NCBI GenBank assembly: GCA_029834535.1
Contig: JAQMWT010000002.1
Coordinates: forward strand, 62,001-126,000
Length of the DNA stretch: 64,000 nucleotides
Direction of reading: 5' to 3'
From: Chrysophaeum taylorii
Taxonomy: Eukaryota; Sar; Pelagophyceae; Pelagomonadales; Pelagomonadaceae
Below are positions 42,509 through 51,402 of the stretch, piece by piece; position 1 is the stretch's first letter; each line of letters opens with the position of its first letter. Position numbers and translations under genes: made by a program. The notes under the pieces were generated by a model. The model was given only the letters and a program-made list of their open reading frames with translations. It did not search any database and was not told the DNA's origin.

Positions 42509-43564
42509 TTAGGGTGGCTGCGGGAGCGCGGGCGTGATGGCTTGAAGGCGGAACGTTAGGGTTGGGGCGGGAGAGACTTGGACTTCGAGGGCGAAGATAG
42601 AAGCGTGGACGACAGCACCCAAAGATACCTGAGGGTCGAGGTCGACGAAGGCGAGGGCGTGGGGTCCGACGCGCGTCTCCAGAGACCCGCCAAAAACGAC
42701 GGCCTCCTCCTCGCGGCGGCCCCGGCGGCGGCGGCGGCGGGGATTTCGCAAGTCGCGGCCGCGGCCCGCGAAGGCTAAAATATCTAAGGGACCGAGGCGC
42801 ACGGCTGCGACGGCGGCGAGCTTGTGCGTGGCGAGCCTCGCGCTCGCGTAAGCGCGCCGGTCGCCGCGAGTCACGAGAACCTCCGCGGCTCGAGAGTCGA
42901 CCGTCAACGTTGCTGCCCTCGTCGCTACTCCCCAACCAAAGGCGTGGCGGTGAGGCGTCGGGGCCCCCACCGAGGCGACGATGCGCTTGTTCTTGTCGGC
43001 CTCGAGGGCCCAGCGGCCGACGTCGGTTAGACGCGCGTACGTCTTCTCGCCAGCGACCGCCTCGAGGACCAACCCCAACCCAAACAAGTTGCGGTCGCGG
43101 AGGCTCAGGTGAGCCGTTACCCTATCCCCGAGCTCGATCTCGGGCGCAAAGTCGAAAAACGCCTGTTCCCGGCGCGTCCCGACGTCGAGGACGACCTCTT
43201 CGCCGATACGAGGGATAGGCGGGGACGGATCCAAAAAGAATTCTGAAGATATGGCGCGCCACCGGTCGGGGTCCCACCGGAACACCTGGCCGCGCCGCAG
43301 CCCGAGGCGCCGCTCGATGGTCCTTCCGCGCGTCCGCGTCTCTGTCCGAACACCGCCAAATCGGAGCAGCTCGACCACGATCTCCTTGTCGGTCGCCCGC
43401 GCCCCCCCCGGCACGTATCCGAGGGCCGCGAACTGCTGCGCCGCCTCGCGCGCGGCGACGCGGACCCGTCTCTTGCGCCACCCCCACCGCGGCGCCTCGA
43501 TCTCCCCGACGTAGGGTGCCTCGTCGCTCCTCACGGCAAAGGCGACGGCCAACAACTTCCTCAT
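42509..43564 (-). CDS. Possible Omp85-like outer-membrane barrel protein
   Basis: 351 residues from the ATG at 43564. The segment RVTAHLSLRDRNLFGLGLVL (about 155-175) matches the first-strand signature of Omp85/BamA/Toc75/Sam50 barrels (DRNLFGxG), and what follows is a series of alternating hydrophobic strands (RATLTVDSRAAEVLVT, KLAAVAAVRLGPLDILAFAG, HALAFVDLDPQVSLGAVV). The N-terminal 120 residues could be one POTRA-like unit. If right, it would sit in a plastid or mitochondrial outer membrane. Length and strand number are low for a complete Omp85, so the call is tentative. It ends 10 bp from the stop of the convergent zinc-ribbon gene. Confidence 0.4.
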   Translation of the reverse strand: MRKLLAVAFAVRSDEAPYVGEIEAPRWGWRKRRVRVAAREAAQQFAALGYVPGGARATDKEIVVELLRFGGVRTETRTRGRTIERRLGLRRGQVFRWDPDRWRAISSEFFLDPSPPIPRIGEEVVLDVGTRREQAFFDFAPEIELGDRVTAHLSLRDRNLFGLGLVLEAVAGEKTYARLTDVGRWALEADKNKRIVASVGAPTPHRHAFGWGVATRAATLTVDSRAAEVLVTRGDRRAYASARLATHKLAAVAAVRLGPLDILAFAGRGRDLRNPRRRRRRGRREEEAVVFGGSLETRVGPHALAFVDLDPQVSLGAVVHASIFALEVQVSPAPTLTFRLQAITPALPQPP

Positions 43565-43608
43565 CCTAAACCCTTTAGCTCCTGAGAACTCCTACAACTT
43601 GAAGATCC
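43565..43608. promoter_or_regulatory. 44-bp divergent intergenic region
   Basis: Only 44 bp separate the start codons of the minus-strand gene (ATG at 43564) and the plus-strand gene (ATG at 43609). Both 5' UTRs and promoters must share or overlap this space or extend into each other's coding sequence. Confidence 0.6.
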
Positions 43609-44889
43609 ATGTTCTGGTCTCTCGTCATCCTCGGCTGCGCGGCCTTCGTGCCGCCGCCGCGGAGGATAGCGCCCGAGCCCCTGTTGTTTTCCGAGGCCCC
43701 GCCGAAAAAAAAAGTCAAGGGTAAGCCCCTGTTTAAGAAGGTTGAGGACCCGGCGCCCGTGCCCGTGCCCGTGCCAGCGCCCGTGCCCGTGCCCGAACCG
43801 CCTGCGCCCAAGGCAAAGAAGGCGAAGAAGGCCGCCGCCCCGGCGCCGCCCAAGGCCGTGGTCGCCCCGCCGCCGCCGCCGCCGCCCAAGGCCGTCGTCG
43901 CCCCGCCGCCGCCGCCGCCGCCCAAGAAGGCCGCGCTTCCGCCGCCGCCGCCGCCGCCGCCGCCAAAGCTGCCCGAGGTGCCGTCGGTGCCGGCGAGCAC
44001 GCCGACCGCCGGCGTCGCACTCGGGGCGTTGCCGTTCGTGGCCATTCCCCTCGTCGGCGCGGTTGCTGCGCGGAACACGCTGGAAAAGACGAGAAAGGCG
44101 AGGGAAGCTGCGCTCGAGGCGGCCAAGAAGTCGGAGGAGTTGCCGTTCGGCCTCAGCCCCGGAGAGCAGCGCGGCCTCAGCATCGCCGCGGGTACTTTGG
44201 CGGCCGTGGTCGCGGGCTTCGCGGCCCAGCTCGCGCCACCCCCGGGACCGCCAAAGGCTCCTGTTGATACCATCAAGCCGCAGCCGACGACCCCGAAGAA
44301 GGTCAAGGGGACCGCGTTGTTCGGGGGAAAGAAGGTCGTCGCGCCCGACGCTACCGAAAAGAAGGCCGCCATCGAGGCCCAGAAGAAGGCGGCGGCCGAG
44401 GCCAAGGCGGCGAAGGAGGCCGAACAGAAAGCCGCCAAGGAAGCCAAGGCGGCCGAAGCGAAAGCCGCCAAGGAAGCCAAAGAGGCCGAAGCGAAAGCAG
44501 CCAAGGTCAAAGCCGCCGAGGACGCCGCGACCAAAGACAAGGCCGCCAAGGACGCCGCGGCCGAGGAAAAGGCCGCCGCCAAGGCCGCCGCGGCCAAGGA
44601 AAAGGCCGAGATCGCTGCCAAGGAAAAGGCTGCCGAGGCCGAGCTCGCCGCGAAGCAGAAAGCCGAGGCCGCTGCCGCCGCCGAGGCCAAGAAGGCCGCC
44701 GAAGCCAAGGCCAAAGCAGACGAGGCGGCCGCGAAGCTCGAGGCTGCCTCGGTCACGCCCACGCCCCTCGCCGAGATCGTCCCCAACGCCCCGGCGCCCG
44801 CCCCTCCCGCGCCGACTCCCCCCGCACCGACTCCACCTGCCGCCGAAGTCGACCTCGCCACCATCCAGAAACTCAGGAAGAAGACCTAA
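43609..44889 (+). CDS. Plastid-targeted Pro-rich / Ala-Lys-rich TolA-like membrane protein
   Basis: 426 residues. MFWSLVILGCAAFVPPPRR is a signal peptide ending in an ASAFAP-type site (AAFVPPP), which directs proteins into red-derived complex plastids. Then come Pro/Val and polyproline tracts (40-125), two hydrophobic segments that can span a membrane (VALGALPFVAIPLVGAVAA, about 137; GLSIAAGTLAAVVAGFAAQL, about 190), and a very long Ala/Lys/Glu helix (245-380) resembling TolA or other rod-like proteins. It may tether the plastid membrane to something soluble. Function not known. Confidence 0.65.
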   Translation: MFWSLVILGCAAFVPPPRRIAPEPLLFSEAPPKKKVKGKPLFKKVEDPAPVPVPVPAPVPVPEPPAPKAKKAKKAAAPAPPKAVVAPPPPPPPKAVVAPPPPPPPKKAALPPPPPPPPPKLPEVPSVPASTPTAGVALGALPFVAIPLVGAVAARNTLEKTRKAREAALEAAKKSEELPFGLSPGEQRGLSIAAGTLAAVVAGFAAQLAPPPGPPKAPVDTIKPQPTTPKKVKGTALFGGKKVVAPDATEKKAAIEAQKKAAAEAKAAKEAEQKAAKEAKAAEAKAAKEAKEAEAKAAKVKAAEDAATKDKAAKDAAAEEKAAAKAAAAKEKAEIAAKEKAAEAELAAKQKAEAAAAAEAKKAAEAKAKADEAAAKLEAASVTPTPLAEIVPNAPAPAPPAPTPPAPTPPAAEVDLATIQKLRKKT

Positions 44890-45492
44890 GCGCTTCTCTC
44901 CTAACAGAGGCCCACCTGGATGACAATTGGAACCACGCCGAACCAGGACTCCGCTCTCGCGCTGCTTCTCACTCTGCGCGCTTTTGCGCGCCTACTACTA
45001 CCTACTACTATGATGATGATAATGATGATGAGCTCTATCTATTATATATGTGAGGTGCTGCTCTATTACTGGTGAGTGCAATTTTTTTATCCCCTCCCCT
45101 CCCCTCCCCTCCCCTCCCCCGCGGGCCTTTCTTTTTGCCTCAATGGCCCAGGCAGGCATCAGATACAGAAGGAGAGCCACCAATGTTTCGTTCTGGAAGC
45201 GGGCGAGGGCAGTGCTTGGTGATGATCATGTGAAGGCGCCCCTTTCAGTGCGGCGCGTGCACCTTGTTTTGTTCTTATTCCCGGCCGACCTCACGAGAGG
45301 TTTGTGTTTTCTAGAGCGAGCGAGTTGGTCGTCAATAGAAAAAGAGAGAGGCTGAAACCCAATCCTTCACGATTCATATAGGGAGGGCTCTCTCTCTCTC
45401 TCTCTCTCTCTTGTGGCGTTGCTTTTGCACTACAAGATCAGCGTACTAACGCCGTAATAAGTAATAACCCTCGTGGCAAGAGAGATAGATTG
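44890..45492. repeat. Intergenic region with CTCCC and CT microsatellites
   Basis: (CTCCC)n at about 45089-45120 and (CT)n at about 45389-45412, plus TACTACTACC and TGATGATGA runs near 44994-45030. No gene seen. Confidence 0.6.
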
Positions 45493-47475
45493 ATGGCAGC
45501 AGAGGAGGAAAACCTCAAGTGTAACGCGTTGGACGCCCCCGACGACTTCCGCGGTCCCGTGGGTGATCGACGGTGCACCGACTGCCTGTGGCTGCTCGTG
45601 CTGATCGCGCACTGGGTGTCCGTGGTGGTGATATCGTTCATCGCGTTCGGGTGGGTGGACTCGACGAGCAGGTTGCGGCAAGGAAGGCCAAAGATCCTGA
45701 CGCACTGGATCGACCACAACGGCGACATCTGCAAGCACGACAAGCGGTACTTGTATTTTCCCAACCCTTTGGGCAGGTCCTACACGTCCGGTGGTCAGAT
45801 CGCGTCTGATTACGTCAGCTACCCGGTGATTTCCGGGCCGCACGAGGGCGAAGTCGCGCCGGGTCTGTATGGCGTGTGTGTCCACTCGTGCCCGAAGAGC
45901 GGGACCGTGACCGACGCGACGACGTGCATAAATGGGACCTCCTGCGACACCTGGGACGCCTACAAAACAGAGAAATTGGTTCACTTTTGCATACCGGACG
46001 AAGACGGCGTGGATCTCGAAGACGACGCGCTGCAAGCCACGTCCAACAAAGCTTTTAACTTTTTTCAGCGAATGTTCGGAGACGTCGTGAGCGCAGCGAC
46101 GCCCGTGGCGGTGTCTGGGGTCGTCTTGCCCTTCGTTGCGGGCTTTGCGTATTTGGTCCTGCTTCGCGTCCCGGGCGTGCTGTTCCTGGTGGTCTGGGGT
46201 TCGATTGCCCTCGTGCTTTGCTCGCTGATAGGCCTCGGGGCCCTCTCCCGCGAGAACTACCAGCATCTCAAAAATTCCGACGACGACGACGACGACCAAG
46301 TCGACAAGCAAAACAAAAGGGCGAGCTTGATTCTGTCTTACGTCTTCTGGATTGCTTCGGGAATCTTCGCGTGCGTGATCTGTTTCCTTCGCAAGCAGAC
46401 CATGCTCGCGATGGGGATTGTCAAGGAGGCCGCGAGGGCCTTGAACGACATGATTGCCGTCGTGCTTCTCCCGTTCGTCGCGGGCGCACTGATGGTTGTA
46501 GCCATAATCTTGCTGTTCGTGAGCTTTATCTACGTGGCGACGGGTGGAAAAAAAAAGCAGATCAACTCAGATCACCACGGCGAGTTACCCATGCCCTACC
46601 ATACATACCACATCACCAACTCGCAATTCTACACTCTTTGGTTCCTCCTCTTCTGCTCCTTTTGGACGATGGAGTTCATCGACGCGACGTGTCAGCTCGT
46701 GCTCGCGACGGCTGGAGCTACGTGGTACTTCACTCGAGACAAAAGCTCCATAAGCATCCAAACGGTTGGCTTCGCGATGCGTCACGCGGTATTCTACCAC
46801 GCGGGAACCGCTGCCTTGGGGAGTCTCTTGATCGCCGTCGTCCGATTGGTCCGCGCGATTCTCGCGTGGATCCAGGAACGAGCGGAAAAAGCGCTCGATG
46901 CCGCGGGACCGTCTCTCTTAAAACGCGTCGTCAAATGCTTTTTTTGTTGCATCCAGTGCTGCCTCTGGTGCCTCAAAAAGTGCCTGCGCTTCCTCAACAA
47001 AAATGCCTACGTCTGTACGGCAATATTCGGCTATTCTTTTTGTAAGTCTGCGCGCAAAGCATTTTTTCTCATAGCGCGCAACATCCGACGTATCGCTGCC
47101 CTCGAAGCCGTGGGAAACCTGATTTTTCTCCTCGGAAAACTCTTGATTGCCTTCTGCTGCGGCCTCGTCGCGTTGTACTGGCTCGACGCCTACTACAGAG
47201 AGGAAACACACTCCATCGTCTTCCCCGCCGTCTGCGCGATCATCCTGGCCTACTACGTTGGGGCCACCTTCGTCAACGTCCTCGACGTCATCGCCGACAC
47301 AATCCTCATCTGCTTCATCGCCGACGAGGAGCTCTTCGGCCGAGACTCCGACCGCTGCTTCGCGACCGCCGGCCTCAAGATCTACATCAAGGCAGCAGCA
47401 GCCTCAGCATCCTCGTCCTCGCAGCGGTCCAACAAGCGCCTCGACGCCTCTGCCAACCACAACGCCATGCTCTAG
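45493..47475 (+). CDS. Choline-transporter-like protein (CTL/SLC44 family)
   Basis: 660 residues from the ATG at 45493. The family order is clear: cytoplasmic N-terminus ending in RRCTDCLWLLVLIAHW (DCxW box), first helix, an extracellular domain of about 130 residues with paired cysteines (YGVCVHSCPKSG, CINGTSCDTW), then about nine more helices, including the conserved RNIRRIAALEAVGNLIFLLG block (FCKSARKAFFLI just before) and a C-terminal DVIADTILICFIADEELFGR, the near-invariant CTL ending. Transport of choline or ethanolamine across plasma or organelle membranes is the known role. A Ser/Ala-rich tail follows. No introns. Confidence 0.92.
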   Translation: MAAEEENLKCNALDAPDDFRGPVGDRRCTDCLWLLVLIAHWVSVVVISFIAFGWVDSTSRLRQGRPKILTHWIDHNGDICKHDKRYLYFPNPLGRSYTSGGQIASDYVSYPVISGPHEGEVAPGLYGVCVHSCPKSGTVTDATTCINGTSCDTWDAYKTEKLVHFCIPDEDGVDLEDDALQATSNKAFNFFQRMFGDVVSAATPVAVSGVVLPFVAGFAYLVLLRVPGVLFLVVWGSIALVLCSLIGLGALSRENYQHLKNSDDDDDDQVDKQNKRASLILSYVFWIASGIFACVICFLRKQTMLAMGIVKEAARALNDMIAVVLLPFVAGALMVVAIILLFVSFIYVATGGKKKQINSDHHGELPMPYHTYHITNSQFYTLWFLLFCSFWTMEFIDATCQLVLATAGATWYFTRDKSSISIQTVGFAMRHAVFYHAGTAALGSLLIAVVRLVRAILAWIQERAEKALDAAGPSLLKRVVKCFFCCIQCCLWCLKKCLRFLNKNAYVCTAIFGYSFCKSARKAFFLIARNIRRIAALEAVGNLIFLLGKLLIAFCCGLVALYWLDAYYREETHSIVFPAVCAIILAYYVGATFVNVLDVIADTILICFIADEELFGRDSDRCFATAGLKIYIKAAAASASSSSQRSNKRLDASANHNAML

Positions 47476-47661
47476 CCTCGTAATTCTATAAAAACTTCCC
47501 TACGACTACTTGAGGAGGAGGAGGAGGAGGAGGAGGAAGAAGAAGGGAGGCCGCGTTCTCATTTGATTTTTGTTGTTGTTGACTGCGTGGTTACTTCAAA
47601 GGGAACAACAAGCCGTGACCCACCACCAAGACAGCGACGAATGATAGAAGTCGCTACTATA

Positions 47662-47698
<37 letters not shown>

Positions 47699-47839
47699 AA
47701 GACCCCACCGATCTCTCAGACATGCCCATCATCATCATCTTCTTCTTCTTCTTCTTGAGGAGGAGGAGAAGAAGAAGAAGAAGAAGAAGAAGAACCCCCT
47801 CCCTTAGATGGGTGGTCTAGGATGGATGTCATGTTGATC
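47476..47839. repeat. Intergenic region rich in GAG, GA and GAA/CTT microsatellites
   Basis: (GAG)n at 47515-47545, (GA)n at 47668-47696, (CTT)n with (GAA)n at 47737-47793. The last two are complementary and could form a hairpin in the shared 3' region of the convergent genes. No gene seen. Confidence 0.75.
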
Positions 47840-48247
47840 TCATCGATCGATGCTGGCCTTGAAGGCGTCCATGGCCGCCTTCAAGGCGGGATCGACGGCG
47901 GGGGGGGGGGCGTCCGACTCGAGCTCGTAAGACATTCCGTCGACTTCGATGGTCGCCGTGGAGTCGATGAAATACTTGACGCTTGGCATGAGGCTGGCGG
48001 GCTTGTCGCCGAGCTTGATCTTCGCGCCGGGCTTGGCCGCTTCGCACCAGGACCGCCGGGCGTCGGCGGTGACGGTGACGCACCCCCCGAGATTAACGGA
48101 GCCGTCCTCGAGAGTCTGTTCGGTCCCGTCGGCCTCGCGGATCCTGAGCGCTCTCAGCAGCAGAGGCGCGCGCGGGGGTTTGTTGGCGGGGGGGGGTGAA
48201 AACGCCGCCGCCGCGACGGCGAAAAACAAGAGGAACAACAACAACAT
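47840..48247 (-). CDS. Small plastid-targeted protein, unrecognised
   Basis: 135 residues from the ATG at 48247. MLLLFLLFFAVAAAAFSPPP is a signal peptide with a textbook ASAFAP site (AAFSPPP), so plastid import through the ER is expected. The mature part of about 115 residues is beta-rich (LEDGSVNLGGCVTVTA, ATIEVDGMSYELES) with a final helix. No family recognised. The upstream minus-strand neighbour stops only 23 bp before this ATG. Confidence 0.65.
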   Translation of the reverse strand: MLLLFLLFFAVAAAAFSPPPANKPPRAPLLLRALRIREADGTEQTLEDGSVNLGGCVTVTADARRSWCEAAKPGAKIKLGDKPASLMPSVKYFIDSTATIEVDGMSYELESDAPPPAVDPALKAAMDAFKASIDR

Positions 48248-48270
48248 GCTTCAATCAATCAATCAATCAA

Positions 48271-49608
48271 TCACAACGGCTCTCTTAGGGCGGATGGGGG
48301 GGTGTTCTGAATGACCTCCTGGGCCTCCTCGAGCTGCCTGAGTTCGGCTTGGGAGGGGGGCTGGCCGCGCTGGGCCTGAGCGAGGATCTTGGCGACGGTG
48401 CCCTGGGCTCTGGAGTGGTCGACCTCGTCCTGCGTCCGGAACATAGAGAGCCGGTTGCCTTTGCTGCGGAGCGAGACGCAGACCAAGTGGCCGTAGTGGG
48501 GCTGGGCGAGGTCCTTGATGTGGAGGAGGTGCCGGGAAACGTCGGTAAGATGGTGGTTCTGGTACCCCTCGATCCGTAAGGCGAGGAGGTCCTCCGTGGG
48601 GCCAATCAGCACGATCTCGGGGACGTCCAACTCGAACCCATCGGGGTCGTGGACGGAGTTTTTGCAGTGATCGAGCCAGTCGGAAAAACGACGATAGGTC
48701 CAGGCAGACAGGATGATCGCGGGTCGAAGCGTGCGATTGACAACTTCCAGGTTGTCAGCCCCCGCGTGCACTTGGAGTTCTCGATCGACTTTGGTCAACG
48801 CTTTTCCGAGCTTCGCGCCGTGCATCTGGACAACGCAGTCCCGGTAGCCAATGGGTTTTAGGGCAAGGCGGGCCTGGAGATAGGTAGCGAGGGCGAGGAC
48901 GGCCTCGTAGGTCATTATATCCCCCCTCGGGGCGTCGAGGACGTTTCGCCCCACGTAAGCGAGCAGCGTCGCTTCGGGCCACGAGTGGCCGACCAACGGC
49001 GTCGGTATATCGTCGGGCGGTGGGAGCTCGGGATCCTCCTTATGGTGCCACCTCGATCGCAGCGGCGGGACGGCCCCGAGTTCGGCGCGACGAGGAAGTT
49101 GACCTACCGTCGCGGATCGAGCTCGGTAAAGACGGCCCGCGTACACTTCGCGACTCAACGAAAGTGCGACGCTCGTTTTGGTGCAGTAGACGACAGGAGT
49201 AGACGATGCGATGAGGGCGCGAACTCTCGCATAAAAGCTCGGTCGCGGGAGCTCTGCGAGCGGCGCGCCGTAAATAATTTGCGTCGTCGGTTTCGGATCC
49301 ATCGCTTCCGCCAGGCGACACAGGCACTCGAGTTCCCCATTTTCGACCGGGGGTATCGACCTCACCACAACGTCGGTTTCTATTTTCTCCTTCAGTACTT
49401 GGCCTACGGCCGACAGAAGCTCGAAGTCGCCGCACTCCCACGCGACGTCGCCAAACCTCTTGCCGTAATGCTTCAAGAACAACGCGATCAGGTCCAGGGG
49501 TTTTTTCTTCTTCAGCCACTTGGCCGTCACGGTCACCGCGCACCGAAACGGCTCGAGCACCACCTCATTCTCCGTCGCAGACCGCACCTCGATGCGCACC
49601 GAACCCAT
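48271..49608 (-). CDS. Unrecognised 445-residue protein
   Basis: Open from the ATG at 49608 to a stop at 48273-48271. It has no signal peptide or membrane helix. Notable segments are LDLIALFLKHYGKRFGDVAW, IIYGAPLAELPRPSFYARVR, YRDCVVQMHGAKLGKAL and EIVLIGPTEDLLALRIEGYQ, with a helical charged C-terminus. Strand/helix alternation suggests a globular enzyme-like fold, but I recognise no catalytic motif. No introns. The start lies next to a large inverted repeat shared with the divergent gene. Confidence 0.7.
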   Translation of the reverse strand: MGSVRIEVRSATENEVVLEPFRCAVTVTAKWLKKKKPLDLIALFLKHYGKRFGDVAWECGDFELLSAVGQVLKEKIETDVVVRSIPPVENGELECLCRLAEAMDPKPTTQIIYGAPLAELPRPSFYARVRALIASSTPVVYCTKTSVALSLSREVYAGRLYRARSATVGQLPRRAELGAVPPLRSRWHHKEDPELPPPDDIPTPLVGHSWPEATLLAYVGRNVLDAPRGDIMTYEAVLALATYLQARLALKPIGYRDCVVQMHGAKLGKALTKVDRELQVHAGADNLEVVNRTLRPAIILSAWTYRRFSDWLDHCKNSVHDPDGFELDVPEIVLIGPTEDLLALRIEGYQNHHLTDVSRHLLHIKDLAQPHYGHLVCVSLRSKGNRLSMFRTQDEVDHSRAQGTVAKILAQAQRGQPPSQAELRQLEEAQEVIQNTPPSALREPL

Positions 49609-49610
49609 AA

Positions 49611-49680
49611 GGAAGTGTTTTTCTTTCTTTCTTTCTTTCTTTTAAGAACTAACATTTTTTTATTATTATTAACGGACCAA

Positions 49681-49717
<37 letters not shown>

Positions 49718-49790
49718 AACACTTCCTTTCTTTCTTTCTTTCTTTCTTTCTTCTTGGTCCGTTAATAATAATAAAAAAATGTTAGCTCTT
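49611..49790. repeat. Nested inverted repeats filling the divergent promoter region
   Basis: Arms at about 49644-49706 and 49728-49790 are near-perfect reverse complements (AAGAACTAACATTTTTTT ... AAAAAAATGTTAGCTCTT, with ATTATTATTAACGGACC inside). The outer left part GGAAGTGTTT plus a CTTT run (49611-49640) is also the reverse complement of the centre (GAAA run plus AAACACTTCC, to 49726). The right arm contains the start codon of the plus-strand gene (49779). The minus-strand gene starts 2 bp left of the repeat. Confidence 0.9.
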
Positions 49791-50714
49791 GCAGTAGCCA
49801 GCGCCACCTGCTGGCGCGTCGCCCCCCCCACGGGGCGTCTCCGAGACAACGTCGGGCATCAGGGCGAAGAGCTGACGTACCGGCTCGTGAACGCGGCTCT
49901 GAGGCGAAGGCCCGAGGCGATATGGTGGCCCCGGCCCCTCAGGTGGAGCACGGAACTGTTAAACGCGACCCTTCGTGACGTCAAGCTCGCTTTTGGCGAC
50001 GATGCGCCAGGGTGCGAACGCTTCGCGACCATAAAGCCGCAGATCAAGCCCCCCCAGTGGAGCTCGCGCGACGCCCACGCGACGGCGCGCAAAGCTGTGT
50101 ACGCGGCGTGCGGCTTAGGGGCGGGGCGCCTAAAAGAACTCTCGGTGAGAGTACTGGGGCGAGACGACGAAACCCCGCGGCGCCGCGACCTCTGCGGCGG
50201 GCGCCTCGAGCGCCGGATCGCGGACATCGAGGCCCTGAGGGCTGCGACGGTCCGAGCCGCGCGCCGCGCCCGCCGCGACGTCGACTTCGACGTCGTCAAC
50301 GTCTCCTCGCGCGCGCCCGGCGATCTCTGCGCCCAGGTCGCGCGCTTCGCGACGGCCGACGTCCTCGTCTCGATCCACGGTGCCCACCTCGTCAACGCCC
50401 CCTTCTTGCCCCCGAGGGGCCTCCTCTTCGAGGTCCTCCCCTGGGCCCATTCGAAAAAACGACATCACGCGCGCCTCCTCCAGCGCACGGACATTTCCTA
50501 CGACAAGCTCTGCGGCCGGCGGCCGGCCAAAGCCTCCAATATTCCCACCTCCGAGTCCCTCTGCGAGGGCCGCTCCCAGGCGGCGCGGAGGTGCACCGCC
50601 ATCGTCCGCGATTGCCACCCGACACGAATGGGGACCCACCCCTGCGTGAGACCCTGCGATTGCATCGACCATTTCGAAACCCGCCTCGTTGCCTTTTTTG
50701 CGAGGGTTAGTTAG
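49779..50714 (+). CDS. GT61-like (DUF563) glycosyltransferase
   Basis: 311 residues from MLALAVASATCWR. The C-terminal half shows ADVLVSIHGAHLVNAPFLPP then GLLFEVLPW, which matches the conserved block of GT61 glycosyltransferases (GaxLtNalFxPpgsxxxEixP) such as EOGT and plant xylosyltransferases. The preceding DVDFDVVNVSSRAPGDLCAQ and the closing Cys-rich end fit a compact version. A weak hydrophobic N-terminus could be a signal anchor to the ER or Golgi. The acceptor is unknown. Its stop is 5 bp from the next ATG. Confidence 0.7.
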   Translation: MLALAVASATCWRVAPPTGRLRDNVGHQGEELTYRLVNAALRRRPEAIWWPRPLRWSTELLNATLRDVKLAFGDDAPGCERFATIKPQIKPPQWSSRDAHATARKAVYAACGLGAGRLKELSVRVLGRDDETPRRRDLCGGRLERRIADIEALRAATVRAARRARRDVDFDVVNVSSRAPGDLCAQVARFATADVLVSIHGAHLVNAPFLPPRGLLFEVLPWAHSKKRHHARLLQRTDISYDKLCGRRPAKASNIPTSESLCEGRSQAARRCTAIVRDCHPTRMGTHPCVRPCDCIDHFETRLVAFFARVS

Positions 50715-50719
50715 CGACG

Positions 50720-51178
50720 ATGACCAAAAGGGCAGCAGCGGCGGCCAAGATGATGATGATGATGATGCGACGGCTGAACACCACCACCACCAAGGCGCTC
50801 GCAGTGGTGCCGGCGGAGATCGCGTACGAGTTGGTACACGAAGTCGGGTGGGAGTCGCGGCACCAATTCGTTGACGTTCGAAGCGCTACCGCTTTTGCGC
50901 GCGGCCGCCCGAAGGCAGCGATCAACGTCCCCTTCAGCACGTCGGACCTCTTCGAGGACGCGGCCAAGGCGCTCGAGAGAGACCCGCCGCGCCTCGTCGT
51001 CGCCGGCACGGCTGCCTCCCAGGCGGCGGTCGTCTTGGAACGCCTCGGCTTCGAGGCGGTTGTCATGGACGGTGGCTTCGACCGTTGGCGCGACCTCGGC
51101 CTGCCCATCGACCTCGACGGCTACGACGACGACGACGACGACGAACTCCAGGACGACGGCGACCCTGCCAAATGGTAG
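50720..51178 (+). CDS. Rhodanese-like domain protein lacking the catalytic cysteine
   Basis: 152 residues. A Met-rich basic N-terminus (MTKRAAAAAKMMMMMMRRLN) could be a mitochondrial presequence. The rhodanese domain follows: HQFVDVRSATAFARGRPKAA, then INVPF, and at the end GFEAVVMDGGFDRWRDLGLP. Where active rhodaneses have the CxxGxR/xS loop this one has VVAGTAASQA, with no cysteine, so sulfur transfer is unlikely and a binding role is inferred. It ends in an Asp run. It starts 5 bp after the glycosyltransferase stop. Confidence 0.75.
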   Translation: MTKRAAAAAKMMMMMMRRLNTTTTKALAVVPAEIAYELVHEVGWESRHQFVDVRSATAFARGRPKAAINVPFSTSDLFEDAAKALERDPPRLVVAGTAASQAAVVLERLGFEAVVMDGGFDRWRDLGLPIDLDGYDDDDDDELQDDGDPAKW

Positions 51179-51402
51179 TTAGTCGGCGACAACATATTGT
51201 CGCATGTCGTCTTTTAGGCTCGTGCCGATCGGTAATAACGACGCGACATTATGGTGGGTGGGTGGGTGGGTGGGTGCCAGCGTTGCTTTAGAAGCCTGGT
51301 GTTTGGTACATAAATTTCTTCCTTCCTCTCTCTATCTCTCCGACCCCGGTCCTCTCGGGGGTGAGGACTTGAGGCACACACCTAGACGTCACGATAGTAC
51401 TA
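51179..51402. other. Intergenic stretch
   Basis: Contains a GGGT/GGTG run (51253-51275). No gene seen. Confidence 0.4.

Noticed and set aside
43742-44923. Arg/Pro-rich ORFs overlapping the Ala/Lys-rich plastid protein in other frames
   Set aside because: Artefact of GCC/AAG-rich codons. The frame starting at 43609 has a signal peptide, plastid site and sensible heptad helix.
49649-49849. Minus-strand ORF over the inverted repeat (ERKKERKK, FFLSFFLS)
   Set aside because: Translation of GAAA/CTTT runs in the palindromic intergenic region.
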